Shown piece by piece: positions 61,694 to 64,000 of a DNA stretch of 64,000 nucleotides. The notes under the pieces are model-generated. The model worked only from the letters and a program-made list of their open reading frames with translations, was not told where the DNA came from and did no database searches. The stretch is taken from contig NC_029542.1 of assembly GCF_001577835.2 (NCBI RefSeq), positions 4,571,060-4,635,059 on the forward strand, in the 5' to 3' direction. Made by a program: the position numbers and the translations under genes. Within the stretch, counting starts at the first letter, position 1, and each line of letters opens with the position of its first letter. This DNA comes from Coturnix japonica. Taxonomy: Eukaryota > Chordata > Aves > Galliformes > Phasianidae.

Positions 61694-61704
61694 TCCTCGG
61701 CCAT
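61694..61704 (-). other. EZH1: EZH1 first exon end with possible upstream start codon
   Basis: On the minus strand the sequence reads ATGGCCGAGGA then gtgagtg, a strong donor. Spliced to the acceptor at 60675 it gives ATG GCC GAG GAA AAA ATG GAA, in frame with the usual start. The upstream extent of the exon is not defined. Confidence 0.55.
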
Positions 61705-62060
61705 CGCGCCGGGGGAGGCCGCGCTCCCCGCGCACTGCGCATGCGCCGCCGTAGCCCCGCCCCTCGCCGCCGCCCCGCCCCGCGCGGTGCAGCCCCGGAG
61801 CTGCGGCTCCGACCGGGAAGGGCGGCGCCCCGCACCGGAACCGGCCGCTCGCGGCCCGGCCCCGCCCGGCTCCACTCGGCTCCGCCCGGCCCCGCTCTGC
61901 TCGGGGCTGCGGCCGGGCGCTCCCTTCCCCAGCCGCGCTCCCGGCCGGGCCCCTTCCTTCCTTCCTTCCTTCCTTCCTTCCTTCCTTCCTTCCTTCCCCT
62001 CCGCCCAGCCGGAAGGAGCGGGGGGAACCCGCGGGTCCCTGTCCGGGCAGTGAGCGGGGC
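61705..62060. promoter_or_regulatory. EZH1: EZH1 CpG-island promoter with NRF1-type site
   Basis: TGCGCATGCGCC at 61736-61747 is a strong NRF1 palindrome, surrounded by CCGCCCC boxes, with no TATA. The first transcribed exon of EZH1 should begin here. Confidence 0.65.
61952..61998. repeat. (CTTC)n microsatellite near the EZH1 promoter
   Basis: About eleven perfect TTCC units, a pure polypyrimidine/polypurine tract within the CpG island. It is likely to be polymorphic. Confidence 0.95.
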
Positions 62061-63625
62061 CGTTGGCTGCTCATCCCACAGCTCAGCCCCGGTCCTGGCC
62101 GTATCTGCTGCCTTTGAGCCCGTCCTGCTGAGTCGGGCAGAACCTTCCGCCTTCCCTGACATTGGGTTGAGCGCGGGTGGAAGGTGCCGAGATGAGCTCG
62201 GTGATACGCCCCGGCACGGGGGGAAGCTGCAGCCGGTGGGAAGATGCTCGTCGGGGCTGCGGCTCCTGCTCCCACTACCGGCAGAACCTGGGGTCTGGGT
62301 TGGACCCAGCGCAACCCCCGCAGCCTCACTGCCCACACTGCGCTGAGCCCCAGAGCGCAACGTGGGCAGCTGCAGAGCGAGTCAAAGCAGCAGGCGGGGT
62401 CCAGGCTGCGTCTGTGCCCGTTGTGCCATGGGCCGAGGCTGGCAGCAGGGCTCGGGACGGCTGCAGCCCAGCCCAGAACATGGGAAATGCTTCCCCCGCT
62501 GCTCAGTCGAGTCCCCCTCACAGCACTGCAGCCAAGGGCTGGGGGGAGCTTGCAAAATGGGGCTGGGGAGCAGTGGGTGCTGGCAGACTGCCCCGGCTGT
62601 GCAAGGAGTGGCCGGCTGAGATCACCGGGTGTCACCCTGGCAGAGGCTCCTGCTGCCGGCTGCAGCTCCAGGGCTGTGACAACAAAGTGCAGAATGGGGC
62701 TGTGACTTTGTGCCGCAGCCTCGTGGGCTCCCGGTACCGCTGAAGGGCTCCCAAGTGCCAGGAGGGTGGCGGCTGCCTCAGCCTGCACATAGCACGTGCA
62801 GTGTGTTGCAGCAGGAATGTGCAGCACAGCAATAGAATCCTTCCAAAGCAGGGAGGGTCCCCATGAACTGCAATTCTCTGCTGTGTGATTTGTGCTCTGT
62901 GAGTCCCATGAGTGGATTTTAAAGGGAAAGCTTTGGGCTGGAGCTCAGCCTTTGGCAAGCAGTTAGATGAGCTCGCGTGGCCTGAGCTCCATCCCCGGGT
63001 GGGGACCCTGCAGAGCCAGCACCGCGCTGCCCTGAGGTGGGAGCCGAGGTGGCACGGGATGAAGAGGAGCTCTGCAGCCACAGTCCCTCGCCCCATCCTC
63101 TCCTCCTGCCTGCTTGAGGCTCGCACACCCGTGGTACCGCCGCCGTCCCTTCCAGCCCCACCCGTGCCCCCGGGGCAGGTGCCACACGGCGCCATGAACA
63201 CGGGGCTGGGGCCGTAACGACCCCGAGCCTCCAGCAGAACCCTCCGGGGACGTCCTGCTCCACCGTCCACTCCCCCCGCTGCCGGGCTGCCTGCCCTCCA
63301 CGCAGGAGACGAGGGATTTCACAACCCAGCCCAGACAGGATTAAAGAGAAATACACAAGTAAACAAACAGCGGCCTTGTGAAGCGGCCGTGCTGCGGGAG
63401 CCCCTCTGCTGCCCAGGGTGAGGTGTGGGGCGATGCCCGGGGGTCCGACACTTGCTGCACAGCGGTGGGGTCCTGTGGGGAGGGCTGCCTCAGAGCAGCA
63501 CTAAGTAATCTCATTTTTCACACGTCTCCTGTAGTTCAAACAGCCCCTGTCAGAGGAAAGGAGTTGCTTCCTGTTATTTCCATTGAAATCCTTGTCCCGG
63601 TCGCTAGCCCGCAGGCTCCAGCAGG
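62061..63625. other. EZH1-RAMP2 intergenic region
   Basis: 1.5 kb of moderately GC-rich sequence. A 188-codon open frame (62177-62743) has no recognised similarity. No repeats or RNA genes recognised. Confidence 0.5.
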
Positions 63626-63686
63626 ATGGCACCGTATGCGCAGATGGGCTCTGGCTGCCTCTCCCGAGGGCTCCTGCTGCTCTGCG
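63626..63686 (+). CDS. RAMP2: Probable first coding exon of RAMP2 (partial)
   Basis: ATG at 63626 opens 20 codons (MAPYAQMGSGCLSRGLLLLC) that look like the start of a signal peptide and stop at a good donor, G|gtaagt, at 63687. In human the gene after EZH1 on this strand is RAMP2, a single-pass partner of the calcitonin-receptor-like receptor whose first exon encodes a leucine-rich signal peptide. The rest would lie beyond the window. The assignment rests on synteny and the signal-like sequence; there is no direct similarity to test here. The remaining 300 bases (63687-64000) look intronic. Confidence 0.45.
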
Positions 63687-64000
63687 GTAAGTGCTCGGCC
63701 CCACAGCACGCGGCTGCACCCCGGTCAAGGCAGGACTTGTGCTGGGTGAGCGGGACACAGTGCTACGGCAGCCATCCAGCACCACCGGGCACTGTGGGCG
63801 GCCCCTTCCCCTTGGTGGGCAGCGATGGAGCGTCTGAGGGGACCCGGTCTGGATGGCAGCTGTGCCCTGGGCAGGGAGCGTGCCAGGGCCAGGGGACTGG
63901 GCGCTGGGGGCACGTGGGCTGCCCTTGCTGCCACAACTGTGCCAGTGCACAGCCGCTGTGCCGGCCCACAGCACACGGCCAGCCTGCACAGGCCACAGCA

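Noticed and set aside
62177-62743. Candidate novel gene between EZH1 and RAMP2
   Set aside because: The 188-codon frame has no recognised domain, no clear promoter or splice structure, and compositional bias typical of the region.
61550-62827. A 425-codon minus-strand frame over the EZH1 promoter
   Set aside because: Includes a translated (CTTC)n microsatellite and CpG-island sequence; no family resemblance.

Overview
The window is vertebrate nuclear DNA from a bird, most likely a galliform close to chicken. It holds multi-exon genes with GT-AG introns, very GC-rich short introns typical of avian microchromosomes, and two CR1 LINE fragments. Gene order matches human chromosome 17q21.2 (the block on chicken chromosome 27): NAGLU, HSD17B1, COASY, MLX, PSMC3IP, RETREG3, TUBG1, PLEKHH3, CCR10, CNTNAP1, EZH1 and the presumed start of RAMP2. 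Products were recognised by comparing exon translations with remembered mammalian orthologues; no database search was run. Nearly all exon junctions were set by hand, checking splice dinucleotides and codon phase.

Layout. 1-8 kb: NAGLU (5' end cut by the window edge), HSD17B1 and COASY, all on + and tightly packed with tiny introns. 8.2-11.7 kb: MLX (+), meeting PSMC3IP (-, to about 14 kb) tail to tail. 14.3-20.6 kb: RETREG3 (-), sharing a divergent CpG-rich promoter with TUBG1 (+, 20.9-27.7 kb). 28.4-35.4 kb: PLEKHH3 (-). 37.1-39.3 kb: CCR10 (-). 41.3-49.5 kb: CNTNAP1 (+), tail to tail with EZH1 (-, 49.7-61.7 kb). 61.7-64 kb: CpG-rich spacer and a probable first coding exon of RAMP2 (+).

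The genes are a conserved neighbourhood, not a pathway: lysosomal heparan-sulfate breakdown (NAGLU), oestrogen synthesis (HSD17B1), CoA synthesis (COASY), carbohydrate-responsive transcription (MLX), meiotic recombination (PSMC3IP), ER-phagy (RETREG3), microtubule nucleation (TUBG1), a membrane/cytoskeletal adaptor (PLEKHH3), a mucosal chemokine receptor (CCR10), the axonal paranodal junction (CNTNAP1) and Polycomb silencing (EZH1). I found no new multi-gene system. The most interesting observations are local: a 26-bp tandem array that copies the end of TUBG1 exon 2 with its splice donor, duplicated in-frame donors in HSD17B1, two CR1 fragments lying against splice acceptors, a GC-AG intron in EZH1, an in-frame upstream start for EZH1, a CNTNAP1 without the PGY repeats of mammals, and candidate regulatory clusters in PLEKHH3 intron 1 and beside CCR10. 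The assembly has one 10-N gap (41398-41407) and one ambiguous base (21338).
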